Shown: positions 9,474-20,145 of the stretch, one piece after another
Position numbering within the stretch: the first letter of the stretch is position 1
Layout: every line of letters begins with the position of its first letter
NCBI GenBank assembly: GCA_023014485.1
Contig: JAJOZX010005508.1
Location: 124,001-188,000, forward strand
Length of the DNA stretch: 64,000 nucleotides
Direction of reading: 5' to 3'
DNA from: Bathynomus jamesi
Lineage: Eukaryota > Arthropoda > Malacostraca > Isopoda > Cirolanidae
Notes under the pieces: generated by a model
Databases searched by the model: none
What the model saw: the letters and a program-made list of their open reading frames with translations, nothing else
Told to the model about the DNA's origin: nothing
Translations under genes and position numbers: made by a program

Positions 9474-11513
9474 TCTGTAAAGACACTTTAGACGGGGTAG
9501 GAAACCTTCGTCGATGGGTCTCAAGTACGCGGAGAAGGAATTGTTTTGGCTGCTAATCTTTGGTAGGCGTTGTATTGTACTGTTGAATAAGAGCAATCAC
9601 TCTCTCCGCAGTCATTGACAACCTGCATCTTCAATGCTCTTTCTTTCAACAACTTGTAGTTGTCGTTACTTGGCCAATTACTTGGTGGTTTCGAAAGAAA
9701 CTCTTCTTTCCGTTTTTATCCAGTACATCGAAGAGTTCAGCCGTCTTCTCGCTGACGTAAGTTTTTAATGAGTTTGCTGTTTTGAACAGCTTTGAATCAA
9801 GGCGCTTCAAACCCTTCGCTTTTGCAGGATGAGATAATTTTTCAATTATATTTTCTTTTACTTTGCTGTCCAACCCATCGTCAAAAAGTGATAGTCCAAT
9901 CAGCTCTTCCGAGAAATACCAGAGATGTCTCTTAAATGCCTTGAGATGTCTTTTAAATGCCAAGGGTGCTTCATGTCAATATTCACTATAAACAAGTGCC
10001 ACAGAGAGACAAAAATCTTTCAGACCCATTTTTTCATGAGCAGCAAGTTTCATTTGCTCCTGGACGAGAAAGATCTTCAAAGCATAGGTAGCTTTTGCCA
10101 TCCAACGAGCCTGACGAAGAGCTCCTTCAGCTCTGATGTTGTACTTCTTAGGCAAACTTTCTCCCAGGAAAATTAGAGAAAGATGGAGGAATTCACTGTA
10201 GTCATCTCTTGAGAAGCTGCTGTTCTGAAGAGCGTTAGAGAGGTACTTTATCATCTCTTAACAAAGTTCCCATAAGTTTCCTTCAAAAAGTTCCATTCCT
10301 GCTGATATAAAGTTTTCTTTATTGATAACTGGCCACTGTGCCATGAATCGCTTAAAAAATGAGACTTGTGGTCCTTTCGAAGGTTCAAGAATACTAGAAA
10401 ATACGTTAGCCGAAATGACTTCATACACATGATGACGACATCAGCTCCAGACATCAGCCCCGTATTTGATGCTGTTGTATCAAATACAAGCCCCTGCAAC
10501 TGGTTTCTCAAGCCCCACTCATCCAACATCCTGAGGCAGACATCAGCTTGTGCTTGTCCCGTTCCGTGAGGGATGAGTGGAACACCAACTAGTTTATCTT
10601 CTCCTCCTCCTGAAACAACGATTGCAATGCGGTCCACATTTTCATGTCCCACTGTTTTATCAGGAAGCATTTTCCCATCCCAGTGAAGCAGGAGCGGAGT
10701 GTCAAAGAAAAGCTTGATTTTTCAGCACTTGCGATAGTTTCACGAGCTTTAATTCGAGATCGACGAATTGTACTTCGAGAAAATGACATTGAGTCCAGAT
10801 CATAGCCAAGAGACTTAGCTAAATCTGCAATAACAAAGGCTGCATTGCGATCGCTTAGATTAACACAGTCGAGTGCCTGCGCTACCTCATCTGAGATGAC
10901 CGTGTTCTTGTATTTGGAAGGAGGGTTCGATGATGATGTAGATGGACGACATGATGCATCAGAATCCGTGGACGAGGAGGAAGAATCCACATCAGTTATC
11001 ACTTTGTCAGATACAAAAGTTGATATTTCTTTTGTTTTTCATCGTCGCTTCGCTTTTTTCTTTTATATTCAGATTTTTATCGTTGCCTCCTCCGATCCTC
11101 CTTTTTAGCCAAGATTGGAGCAATGCCTCTAAAACTGGCGCAGGAACGCGAATACTGTACTGCCACATTCATTTGTATGCTTTCTGAGGATGACTTCCTA
11201 TTTTTTTTAGAGCGCAATATTGTTCGAATAGTTTTCTCAGTTTCCTCTCAGCATTGTCCGATCTTTGAGTTGGAATCCTTGCTTTATCCGAGATATAAAG
11301 AACAGCAGAGACAGTCTCTTTCAAATTTGCAGTGACTGTTCGTTTTTCCTCGATGTGATGAAATAAGAACTTGCTTAACTCTTCACGCTTTGAAGGTAAT
11401 CGCGAGGTTAGAAGATCTTTTGTAGGATATCCAATGAACCATGTACTGAGAGAACTTCGGGTCAGCCGTCCACCTTGGCGATGAGTGACTGTAACAAACA
11501 GAAAACAAATCAA
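9474..11513 (-). pseudogene. W1, RNase-H-like transposase of unassigned family (frameshifted)
   Basis: Minus-strand frames from 11513 down to about 9474 form one broken protein. An N-terminal region (LSTWFIGYPTKDLLTSRLPS) precedes an acidic Ser-rich spacer (10960-11000). Near 10690 is HWDGKMLPD, likely the first catalytic Asp, followed by RIAIVVSGGGEDKLVGVPLI. Next is LVFDTTASNTG near 10500, likely the second Asp, then GALRQARWMAKATYALK near 10120. The C-terminal block near 9600-9480 contains ERVIALIQQYNTTP. Several frameshifts and stops occur. The left element end is TAGGGTGGTCCAAGAAAT at 9280; the other end was not found because mariner M1 follows at 11529. W2 and W3 share the same motif order. 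Calling it a transposase is inference from motif style and TIRs. Confidence 0.65.
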
Positions 11514-11634
11514 TATTTTGATAACTTACGAGGGCCACTCAATATATTTTTCCCCACGTTTTTTTTTTTCGAAGTTTCCTTGTAAGTTCCAGAAATTTTT
11601 TACACAAGTAGTTACATACCTTTTTTACAAGTTT

Positions 11635-13396
11635 TTATTTTTCCACATAGTCTCCATCCTTTTCTACGGCTTTCCTCCACCTCGAAACAAGGGCCTTTAT
11701 TCCTTGATGGTAAACGTCCGCTGGGTTCCGCTGTAGCCACCGCTTAACCTCCTCAACAACCTCATCATCACTGAACCTTTCTTCCACGAATAGCATCCTT
11801 CATTGGCCCAAACAAATGGAAGTCTGAAGGTGCCAGATCTGGGCTGTATGGAGGGTGGGGTAACACAATCAAGCGCATTTTTGTGATGGCCTCTCTTGTT
11901 TGCAAACTGTTGTGTGGTCTTACATTATCGTGCAAAAGAAGGACGTCTTCCAGTTTTCTCTGCGGTCGAACTCGCTTTATACGACTCTCGAGTCTGGAGT
12001 CTCTGTAGGGTAGTAATATATGTCTGTGAGTTGATTGTTTGTCCTTTCTTCGTAATGTCCACCAGAATCACCCCTTTCATGTCCCAGAATCTGGTGGGTC
12101 GGTACCTTTTCATCGCCGCCGACTCATCGCCGATCCAACTCATCGCCGATCCAACTCATCGCCGATCCAACTCATCGCCGATCAACTCATCGTCAGTCAA
12201 CTCATCACCAGAAAAATATAGATGTATACACAATATACACAATGGAAATTATAAATATTTTATATTTTGAATGTTTTGATAATATAAGATTCTATATTCT
12301 AAATTTTTATATTATTAATTAATAACTAGGAAAACCAACCAACTTTACTTTATTAACATGTTTTTCTTCTAGAGAAAGCTGGCAACTTTACTTAAGTTTG
12401 AAAAAGATGTTAGTATCTTATATTTCTGTTAAGCTTCTACTGTTAAACTTCAGAAACCCTTCAAGATGGAGCATATTTCCAGCCAGCGAGGCAGAGAAAA
12501 ATTTGCCAACAATAATAAATAATAAATAAATAATTTAATAAATAAATAATTTGCCAACAATAATAAATAATAAATAAATAATTTAATAAATAATAAACAA
12601 TATAATGATTAATCATCTTTTCCTTTCCTAATCATTTTATTTTTTTTACTATTATTTGCGTTGTTTTATGAGCCATACTGGCGATGAGTTGGATCCGCGA
12701 TGAGTTGGATCGGCGATGAGTTTGGCTGGCGTTGAGTTGGCGGCGATGAGATGGCGGCGATGAATCGTCCCATCCCCGAAGCTGGTGGCCATAACCTTTC
12801 CTGCAGAGGAAGCCATTTTGAACTTTTTCTTATGTGGAGAGTCTGCGTGATGCCACTCCATAGATTGACGTTTTGTTTCAGGTTCAAAGTGGTGTACCCA
12901 AGTCTCATCCCGTCACAATTCGTGAAAGGAACTCATCCCCTTCTGTCTCGTATCGAACCAACGACTCAGAAGCAATTTCTTTTCTTTGGGCTTTGTGATC
13001 TTCAGTCAGTTCGCAAGGAACAAACCATGAACACACTTTTGAGTATCCCAGTTGCTGAATTATCGTATTCACACTTCCTTCACTAATTCCTAGCTCCAGA
13101 GATAGCTCCTTGTATGTGACGCGCCGATTTGAGCGAATGATACTGTTAGCACGTTGCACAGTGTGAGATGTCACAGCCGATGCCGGGCGACCGCTGCGTG
13201 GCTCATCATCGAGGCTGGTTCTCCCTCTCTCCGATGATCTCACACGTTTAGACCAGCGTCCAACTGTGTTTCGATCAACAACATCCTCGTAAACGTTTTT
13301 TAGACGTTTGTGAATATTTCCAACTGTTTCCTTCTCTGCGGATAAGAACTCGATAACAGCTTTCTGTTTACGATGCACATCACTGTCAGACGCCAT
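11635..13396 (-). pseudogene. Mariner DD34D transposase, split
   Basis: The start is the ATG complement at 13394-13396 (MASDSDVHRKQKAVIEFLS). An N-terminal paired-type HTH region contains RNTVGRWSKRVRSSERG and DEPRSGRP, then SVNTIIQQLGYSKV. After a frameshift near 12905 comes DETWVHHFEPETKRQS with the first Asp, then KVMATSF, where FB-a intervenes. It resumes as WDMKGVILVDITKKGQTINS. LHDNVRPH holds the second Asp and PYSPDLAPSDFHLFG the third; I count 34 residues between them. A frameshift near 11795 precedes the C-terminal RWLQRNPADVYHQG block, which stops at 11635. The protein would be close to normal mariner length. The two frameshifts and the insertion inactivate it. Confidence 0.88.
12098..12779. 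mobile_element. FB-a, foldback element with tandem-repeat arms, inside M1
   Basis: The left arm (about 12110-12190) is an array of CCAACTCATCGCCGAT-like units. The right arm (about 12670-12765) is the inverted array (ATGAGTTGGATCGGCG-type). Both arms end in TTCATCGCCGCC facing outward. The interior is AT-rich without a gene and includes a direct repeat around 12510-12600. Imperfect flanking repeats ATCTGGTGG (12089-12097) and AGCTGGTGG (12780-12788) would be a 9-bp target duplication. However, the mariner sequence itself may explain part of that match. Confidence 0.65.
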
Positions 13397-13598
13397 TTTC
13401 GAAACTGCGTTAACCATCGGTTTTATACAAGGGCGTTTAAAAGCAGTTTTATACAAGGAGGGGAGGTTCAAACTGGAAAAATCCGGTTATGTGAAGCACA
13501 GAAAGTTCAAACTTACGTCCCAAAAGACATTTCAGCACCTTGGCCTATTTTATTTAGCTAAGTAAAAAGGGTGGGGAAAAATATATTGAGTGCCCCTA

Positions 13599-14105
13599 GT
13601 ACATTTATAACTATATAATAAATAACTTATAATTTATCAGTCTCTTTCCTACAATCAGGTATGTAAATGAAAAGAAAAGAGCCTCATCTACAATCGCATA
13701 TTTTAAACGCATATTTTATACATATGGATTACTGTATATGCAAAGAATATTTAATATATACACCAATTTATAGTTTATATACATTTCAGTATATATGCAT
13801 GTAACAGCTTTGTAGCTCCTAAATATTCTAAAATAATTCATAATATGAATAGTCAACATTTATATACACTATACATATTATATATTTAATAAGATTTTTA
13901 CTCAATCAAAATATACGAAGTTTATTTCTGCTTTATCACGAAATCAATGTTTCACCCACATCATACAGCTGCCTACTATACACTGCATGAAGAGGCCTCA
14001 CATTTCTAGCCTTTGCTTGTCAAAATCTGCAAACTCAGGGTGAATCAAGTCACTGCTTGATTCAAGGTTACTCAACCTAAGATGAATTAATATGTGGGTG
14101 TTGTA
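13599..14105. other. AT-rich spacer, no gene
   Basis: No motif-bearing frame or clear element end was found. It may contain the 5' remainder of the W1 element beyond M1, but I could not identify its terminal TAGGG repeat. Confidence 0.4.
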
Positions 14106-14323
14106 CAGTGCTTACAATAAGTCTCGCGCCTCTGTCTCGTCCTAAGCTAGTATGTTAGGTATAAAATGGGCGGTCCTTATGGCAGCGGAGGTGTGTTCGG
14201 ATTGGTGCACATAATTGCTCTAACCCCATCATTGACGTCCACATTATCATTGTGTCGATCACTCTATCTATTTATATATAGAGACATACTCTATATAGAT
14301 ATATATAGAGTATGCAGGAGAAA

Positions 14324-14324
<1 letters not shown>

Positions 14325-14365
<41 letters not shown>

Positions 14366-14400
14366 CTCTCTCTCTCTCTCTCCATCCTCTCTCTCTCACC
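14325..14400. repeat. (CT)n with CCATCCT interruptions
   Basis: This is a CT tract interrupted by CCATCCT units. It stands where the 5' part of LINE-B copy A should be, so the reverse transcriptase begins abruptly inside the palm A block. Confidence 0.9.
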
Positions 14401-15421
14401 GCCGGCTAATGGCGAAAGTGCGCGCGCTGGGTATCGGTGGGGAAATAGGTAGGTGGATTGAAAACTGGCTGAGGAATAGGCGGCAGAGGGTTGTAATTAA
14501 AGGGGTTAGTTCGGGTTGGGCCTTGGTCACTAGTGGGGTTCCTCAGGGTTCCGTTTTGGGGCCACTGTTGTTTATCATTTACATAAATGATATCGACGGT
14601 GGCATCGTCAGTCGGATCGCCAAATTCGCTGATGACACCAAGCTTGGGGCCAATGTTGGGACGCCCGAAGCGATCGAGCAACTGCGTGCAGACCTAGGTA
14701 GGATAGGAGAGTGGTCCGAAAAATGGCAAATGCCGTTTAACTTGGGTAAATGCAAAGTGATGCACATTGGCTACGCCAATCCCAAGTCGGACTACTCGAT
14801 GTTGGGTAGTAATATCGAGGTGACTGATTTAGAAAAGGACTTGGGTGTGCTAATAGCAGCGACCTTAAGTTTACGAAACAGTGTGTAGAGGTGGAAAAGA
14901 AAGCCCAGAAACTATTGGGTTATATCAGGAGGCAATTTCAGTTTCGGAACAAGGAGATTGTGCTCTCACTGTACAATTCCCTTGTTCGGCCGCACCTGGA
15001 GTATGCTGTGCAGTTCTGGTCGCCCACCCTCAGGAAAGATATTGAGAGGCTGGAGCGAGTGCAGGCGAGGGCCACAAAGTTAATCCCTTCCGTTAGGCAT
15101 ATGGGCTACAATCGACGGTTACGCGCCCTGAACTTGTTTTCGCTGGAAACTCGGAGGCTGCGCGGTCAACTGATCGAGGTTTTCAAGTTCTTACGCGGGT
15201 TCAACGATGTCGATTTTAGAAGTATGTTTAGTTTAAATGATAACCCAACTCGCAACAATGGTTGGAAGTTGGATTTGAAACGGTTTAGGACTAGTGTGTG
15301 TGGGAATTACTTTACGTATAAGATCTGTGACACATGGAACAGGTTACCTTCAGAAGTTGTGAACAGTTCCTCTGTGGATAAGTTCAAGAAAAGGTTAGAC
15401 CAAATCTTGCACACTATTTGA
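14400..15421 (+). pseudogene. LINE-B reverse transcriptase, copy A (one frameshift)
   Basis: This is a CR1/Jockey-style RT starting in the palm A region. It reads HRRLMAKVRALGIGG, then WIENWLRNRRQRVVIKGVSS and TSGVPQGSVLGPLLFIIYIN, then the catalytic FADDTKLG and EWSEKWQMPFNLGKCKVMHI. At about 14855-14890 a one-base change shifts the frame. The second part, 14891-15421, reads KKAQKLLGYIRRQFQFRNK, LVRPHLEYAVQFWSP, RNPTRNN-type residues and CDTWNRLPSEVVNSS, and ends ILHTI-stop. Endonuclease and RT fingers are absent. A 3' tail of about 100 bp precedes the next CT tract. Confidence 0.88.
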
Positions 15422-15520
15422 GTGTGTACAAAATTTTCCCTGGCACCCGTTGCTATTGGTACCTCCTCGGTATGGGCCGCAAGGCCTTTTGAGGTACTTC
15501 TTTTCCTTGTAACTCCTTGC

Positions 15521-15527
<7 letters not shown>

Positions 15528-15557
<30 letters not shown>

Positions 15558-15644
15558 CTCTCTCTCTCTCCATCCTCTCTCTCTTCTCTCTCCCATCCTC
15601 TCTCTCCCCATCCTCTCTCTCTCTCTCCATCCTCTCTCTCTCTC

Positions 15645-15685
<41 letters not shown>

Positions 15686-15706
15686 CTCTCTCTCTCGCAG
15701 AAAGCC
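15528..15706. repeat. (CT)n array between LINE-B copies
   Basis: About 180 bp of CT dinucleotides are broken by CCATCCT units. The array joins the 3' tail of copy A to the truncated 5' edge of copy B, and its composition matches the tract at 14325-14400. It was therefore probably the substrate of the duplication. Confidence 0.92.
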
Positions 15707-16703
15707 TTTGATAAGGTATCTCACCGCCGGCCAATGGCGAAAGTGCGCGCGCTGGGTATCGGTGGGGAAGTAGGTAGGTGGATTGAAAACTGGCTGAAGA
15801 ATAGGCGGCAGAGGGTTGTAATTAAAGGGGTTAGTTCGGGTTCGGCCTCGGTCACTAGTGGGGTTCCTCAGGGTTCCGTTTTGGGGCCACTGTTGTTTAT
15901 CATTTACATAAATGATATCGACTGGCATCGTCAGTAGGATCGCAAAATTCGCTGATGACACTAAGCTTGGGGCCAATGTTGGGACGCCCGAAGCGATCGA
16001 GGAACTGCGTGCGGACCTAGGTAGGATAGGAGAGTGGTCCGAAAAGTGGCAAATGTAGTTTAACTTGGGTAAATGCAAAGTATGTTGGGGTAATATCGAG
16101 GCGACTGATTTGGAAAAGGACTTGGGTGTGTTAATTAGCAGAGACCTTAAATTTACCAAATAGTGCGTAGAGGTTGAAAAGAAAGCCCAGAAGCTGTTAG
16201 GTTATATCAGGAGGCAATTTCAGTTTCGGAACAAGGAGATTGTGCTCTCTCTGTACAATTCCCTGGTTCGGCCGCACCTGGAATATGCTATGCAGTTTTG
16301 GTCGCCCACCCTCAGGAAAGATATTGAGAGGCTGGAGCGAGTGCAGGCGAGGGCCACAAAGTTAATCCCTTCCGTTAGGCATATGGGCTACAATCGACGG
16401 TTACGCGCCCTGAACTTGTTTTCGCTGGAAACTCGGAGGCTGCGCGGTCAACTGATCGAGGTTTTCAAGTTCTTACGCGGGTTCAACGATGTCGATTTTA
16501 GAAGCATGTTTAGTTTAAATGGTAACCCAACTCGCAACAATGGTTGGAAGTTGGATTTGAAGCGGTTTAGGACTAGTGTGTGTGGGAATTACTTTACGTA
16601 TAAGATCTGTCACACGTGGAACAGGTTACCTTCAGAAGTTGTGAACAGTTCCTCTGTGGATCAGTTCAAGAAAAGGTTGTACCAAATCTTGCACACTATT
16701 TGA
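15700..16703 (+). pseudogene. LINE-B reverse transcriptase, copy B
   Basis: This is a second copy of the unit at 14400-15421. It keeps slightly more 5' sequence (QKAFDKVSHRRPMAKVRALG, including the palm A Asp). It has WIENWLKNRRQRVVIKGVSS and TSGVPQGSVLGPLLFIIYIN, then a frame break near 15925. A stop in the region equivalent to KWQMPFNLGK (KWQM*) and a 40-bp deletion near 16080 follow. The last part, 16242-16703, is clean: LVRPHLEYAMQFWSP through RLPSEVVNSSSVDQFKKRLY to ILHTI-stop. It is more damaged than copy A in the middle but very similar elsewhere. The 3' tail is the same. Confidence 0.85.
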
Positions 16704-16802
16704 GGGTGTAGAAAATTTTCCCTGGCACCCGTTGCCATTGGTACCTCCTCGGTATGGGCCGCAAGGCCTTTTGAGGTACTTCTTTTCCTTGTAACTCCTT
16801 GT

Positions 16803-16805
<3 letters not shown>

Positions 16806-16853
<48 letters not shown>
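16806..16853. repeat. (CT)n after LINE-B copy B
   Basis: A pure CT tract of about 48 bp follows GTAACTCCTTGTAACT. The same junction occurs as GA in T2-1 (7284-7305). Confidence 0.95.
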
Positions 16854-16857
<4 letters not shown>

Positions 16858-17381
16858 CACCGCATGGCAATGTATCCATATAACGTTAATAATAACCGAA
16901 ACTCGAGAAAATATCTCTCTGCCTTCCACTCTATCCCAAATCCTTTCTCTTAGTAACCTCTTAATACAAACTAATCTATCATATTTTGCGACTTTTTAAC
17001 TCTGGTAGGATTCAATTCCATTCCTATAGTGTAAGATACTTAAATTCATGTGTGTATTATGCCATATGATGTGCGTAATAAATAATCATTTTTAAATAGT
17101 TGGAGCGTTCAAGGTCATCTGTAGTAATCTATAGACTACCCCTCAAGCCCACTCTCAACACTCAGATACCCCTAAGACACAGGCATCTTCAAGTAACATG
17201 AATGCGTAGAGATCTAAGGTGTTAGATTCCATATTATACAATTTATGTGCTAGGTTTAAGAACGCTGGCATTGAAGGATGGAAGGAAGGGACAGTAAAAG
17301 CGATAATAGGTTTAATGAAGGAAGTGGAATGAGGATGGAGGTAAGCGTTGCTATGTCGAAGGAAACGACCTTTGGGCAATA

Positions 17382-17500
17382 ATGATTAACGAATGGGAGC
17401 AACGCAATGAAAGAACATTTGAAGCACTTTTAGCTCACACGAGGAATAGTTGGGAGAGCTTACGTCGAACACCAAACATTCCCTCCAATATTTATGTTAA
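17382..17500 (+). pseudogene. Tc1-type transposase C-terminus in T2-2
   Basis: The frame reads MINEWEQRNERTFEALLAHT then WESLRRTPNIPSN, matching the transposase remnant of T2-1 (6459-6720). The PIE-bearing block immediately upstream is deleted here: the sequence jumps from GAAAC to GACCTTTGGGC, whereas T2-1 keeps about 75 bp more. The true C-terminus is also lost downstream. It is a relic only. Confidence 0.65.
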
Positions 17501-18509
17501 TATAGAATTTTATTATATTTTTATGTTTGACATCTATAAAAGTATATATTGTGACCATGAAAGAACTTTACTTATCCTTAGTTAGAATCTTTTCTTGCAA
17601 TGTCTACGCTCGTGGAGATGATAATATATGCATTGTTGAAACAAACTATGAGAAGGTAATAGTTTCAGGAAAAAAATAAAAACGGGCAACATCGAGGCCA
17701 TCACATGTTTATGGGAACTGTCATATGATATGCTACCAATAAACTCTTATATAATAGTATATACAGTATACTCTATTACGTAGTAATTACGATGAACAAA
17801 TCAAATGCAAATTTCTCTGATTCACAGCCCACCAGTCTTGCTTTAGACTAATGACTTTCATAAGATGGAATAGGTTACCACTTAAAACAATGGATAAACT
17901 ATCTATTAGTGAGACGACCATGATTTCCTCGAAATGCGAGCGCGTGAGAGGTTCACTGAGGAATTTGATCATTAGATTCTTCACGTAGGATATGTATCAC
18001 AAACAACAATATTGACAACAATTCCCAACAATTACTTAATATCAATCATTGCATTTGGGCAAATAATTTAGACCTGCGTCAAAATAACTTAGGTATCATG
18101 CCAGAATTTGGGATATTTTCCGAATTAGTCGTTCTCTATAGTCTACAGTATATATTGAGACGTATAATGTAATGCCCAGCTAATATTATGATGACTAGGA
18201 TTGCTCCATAACCATCCAACATTCCGAAACTAGGTCATTCTGCTTCTTAATCATTTGTATTTTAAACACTAAAATGTAGCAGAAGTGACGTAATAATGGA
18301 CTTCATTGATGGGGTTAGAGCAATTATGTGCACCAATCCGAACACACCTCCGCTGCCATAAGGACCGCCCATTTTATACCTAACAGACTAGCTTGGGACG
18401 AGACAGAGGCGCGAGACTTATTGTAAGCACTGTACATGTATAATTTTGTATATTGTGTATCCTTTGCAGGTATCTCTTGTAACCTAGATTAATATAATAT
18501 ATATATATA

Positions 18510-19704
18510 CAGGGTGGCGCAAAAGTCAGGAATCATAGGCACATTTTATTAAATTATAATAAATGTTCGAATTGGTGGTCTTACACTTGGAGACATTTTC
18601 TGACGCGTTGAATGTATGATATTTGAACATTCCTTAACACATTGGTACTGATTTTGGCACACTCAGATGTGATTTTATCCTTTAGAGAACGTATGGTTCT
18701 GGGTCGATCAGCATAGACTACCGACTTGAGATGGCCCCACAAGAAAAAGTCAAGAGGCGTGAGGTCTGGAGACCTAGGTGGCCATTCGACGGGCACTCGC
18801 CGTTCAATCCACTTGCTTGGGATTGTTTCATCTAAAGAGCTCCGGACGATGGTTGCCGAAGTGTGGTGGTGCACCATCCTGCTGAAACCACATCTCCGTC
18901 CGTTCTGCCAATGGAATGTCGTCCAATATGGGCATTAGAAATGTTTGAAGCATATGCAGATATGTTTCACCTGTTACAATGGCGTCGAAAAAGTACGAAC
19001 TAATTAACCGATCCCCCAAGAGCGCAGCTAACACCATAATTTGTGAATTGAATGGCCCATGAACTTCCTCCATCCAGTGGGGGTTCTCATTGACCCAATA
19101 GCGTGCATTATGCCTATTGACACGACCGCTGAGGTCAAATATCGATTCGTTGCTGAAATGATCCTCGTTGAAGCTGTCGATGTTGTAGAAACCACTGGCA
19201 GAACGCTACACGACGGTCTGTGTCGTCACCGTGCAGTTCCTGAACGAGTTGAACTTTGCAGGGGTGGAAACAATTTGTTGTAAGAATTCGTTGAATGGAT
19301 CTTCTGGAGACACCCGTTCTTGGGATAACTTTCTTAAGGACTTACGTGGGCTGTTTTCGAGGTGATTCAGTACCGTTAGTGATGTTGGTGCATCGGTTGA
19401 ACTTTTTGGCCGGCCACTACGCGGCTGATCATGAACACTTCCCGTTTCTTTGAAGCGAGTGAACAGTTTTCCAACTGATTCCTGAACAACTGGCGGCCTC
19501 TCAGGGTGTTTGTCATTAAAAGCAGTAGCAACTGATCGGTGTGTATGTTACCACGCCTTGCACACATTAAAACTATCTCCACCCGTTCATCTATTGTCGA
19601 TTTTTGTGCCATAGGTTCAACAACAAATCTGAAAAGAACAAAACACATATTAAAACACAAATTATTAAAATGTGCCTATGGTTTCTGACTTTTCCGTCAC
19701 CCTG
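18510..19704 (-). mobile_element. M2, mariner-like element (SPDLTPLD type)
   Basis: The terminal repeats are CAGGGTGGCGCAAAAGTCAG at 18510 and CAGGGTGACGGAAAAGTCAG read inward from 19704. The match continues through a GGCACATTTTA-like block. The element sits in TA-rich microsatellite DNA, with TA directly before the left end. Length is about 1.2 kb with one minus-strand transposase. The ends resemble those of M4, M5 and M6 in this window (CAGGGTG...). Confidence 0.85.
18578..19612 (-). pseudogene. IS630/mariner-type transposase of M2
   Basis: Translation from the ATG at 19612 starts MAQKSTIDERVEIVLMCARR, an N-terminal HTH region of the type found in related arthropod elements. Later segments in shifting frames read LFTRFKETGS-like and QPRSGRPK-like sequence, then NRHNARYW, IMVLAALLGDRLISSYFFD and WFQQDGAPPHF. 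The last holds the second catalytic Asp. Its partner frame contains RRVPVEWPPRSPDLTPLDFF with the third Asp, and LWGHLKSVVY. The C-terminus is intact (RNVQISYIQRVRKCLQV). Multiple frameshifts disable it. Confidence 0.8.
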
Positions 19705-19754
19705 TGTATATATATATAAGTATATATATATATAATATATATATATATATATGA

Positions 19755-20145
19755 TGCAAACCCACAATGAAAAAGGAAAATGATTCGAAGTTCTTTCGTG
19801 TATTCAGAACTACACCTCGTCAGTGAATGAAGGGAGAAGGTGAGATGACAAAAATATATACAACGGGACAGAAAAACAAAAAGATTAGCACATGATTAAC
19901 ACGAGTTAATTAGAGGCAAAAGATATTTTAACAGGATATTGTCAATTTTATACATTCCCGCACTCTTATTGAAATTATTTTTAAAATGGATAAATGCACA
20001 TTCTTGAATATTCCTTTCAATTATATCTCTGTTTTTAACGAGCGCTTTAGAACTGTCCCACTTGATACTATTATTACATCTATACAGATGGTTAAACAAT
20101 GTATTAGAATTATTTGCTGTTCTACACGTATATTTATACTGTTTT
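19755..20145 (-). pseudogene. PLE-2, C-terminus and 3' end
   Basis: The minus strand reads FNHLYRCNNSIKWDSSKALV then KNRDIIERNIQECAFIHFKN and KIDNILLKYLLPLINSC-stop. This is the end of the GIY-YIG domain and tail of a Penelope-like protein. It continues the protein of 26956-28380. Between them lie CR1-1 and a short PLE stub with hAT-MITE-1. The 3' tail carries a hammerhead-like motif and TTTCCTTTTTCATTGTGGG, as in PLE-3 and PLE-5. Confidence 0.85.
19783..19828 (-). ncRNA. Hammerhead-like motif, PLE-2 3' end
   Basis: Minus strand: stem I half ATTCA, core CTGACGA, one extra G, stem II GTGTA/TACAC around an 8-nt loop, GAA, AGAACT, T, CGAAT. Stem I has mismatches (ATTCA against CGAAT) and stem III is no longer palindromic. 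It is a decayed copy of the form seen at 49316 and 31804. Confidence 0.55.

Larger units (their letters stand above)
11529..13596 (-). mobile_element. M1, mariner (DD34D) split by foldback element FB-a
   Basis: The terminal repeats are CGAGGGCCACTCAATATATT at 11529 and, inward from 13596, GGGGCACTCAATATATTTTT. TA flanks both sides (11527-11528 and 13597-13598). Removing FB-a (12098-12779) leaves about 1.39 kb, a normal mariner length. It carries one transposase on the minus strand and seems to have inserted just beyond the 5' part of the W1 coding region. Confidence 0.88.
14106..18432 (+). mobile_element. T2-2, TIR element with tandemly duplicated LINE cargo
   Basis: The ends are CAGTGCTTACAATAAGTCTC at 14106 and the same sequence read inward from 18432. 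Near-identical arms run about 128 bp to the GGTGCACATAATTGCTCTAA / CCATCATTGACG region. TA flanks both ends (14104-14105 and 18433-18434). From left to right it holds a CT tract, LINE-B copy A, a CT tract, LINE-B copy B, a CT tract, then about 1.6 kb shared with T2-1 including the Tc1-type transposase C-terminus at 17382. It is the same element as T2-1 in opposite orientation, with a fuller LINE. Confidence 0.8.

Noticed and set aside
12405..12650. AATAAATAA repeats as a possible regulatory array
   Set aside because: Simple AT-rich slippage repeats inside FB-a; no further signal.
14325..16853. Long Ser-Leu and Arg-Glu frames across CT tracts as coding sequence
   Set aside because: They are translations of dinucleotide repeats, on both strands, and carry no independent evidence.
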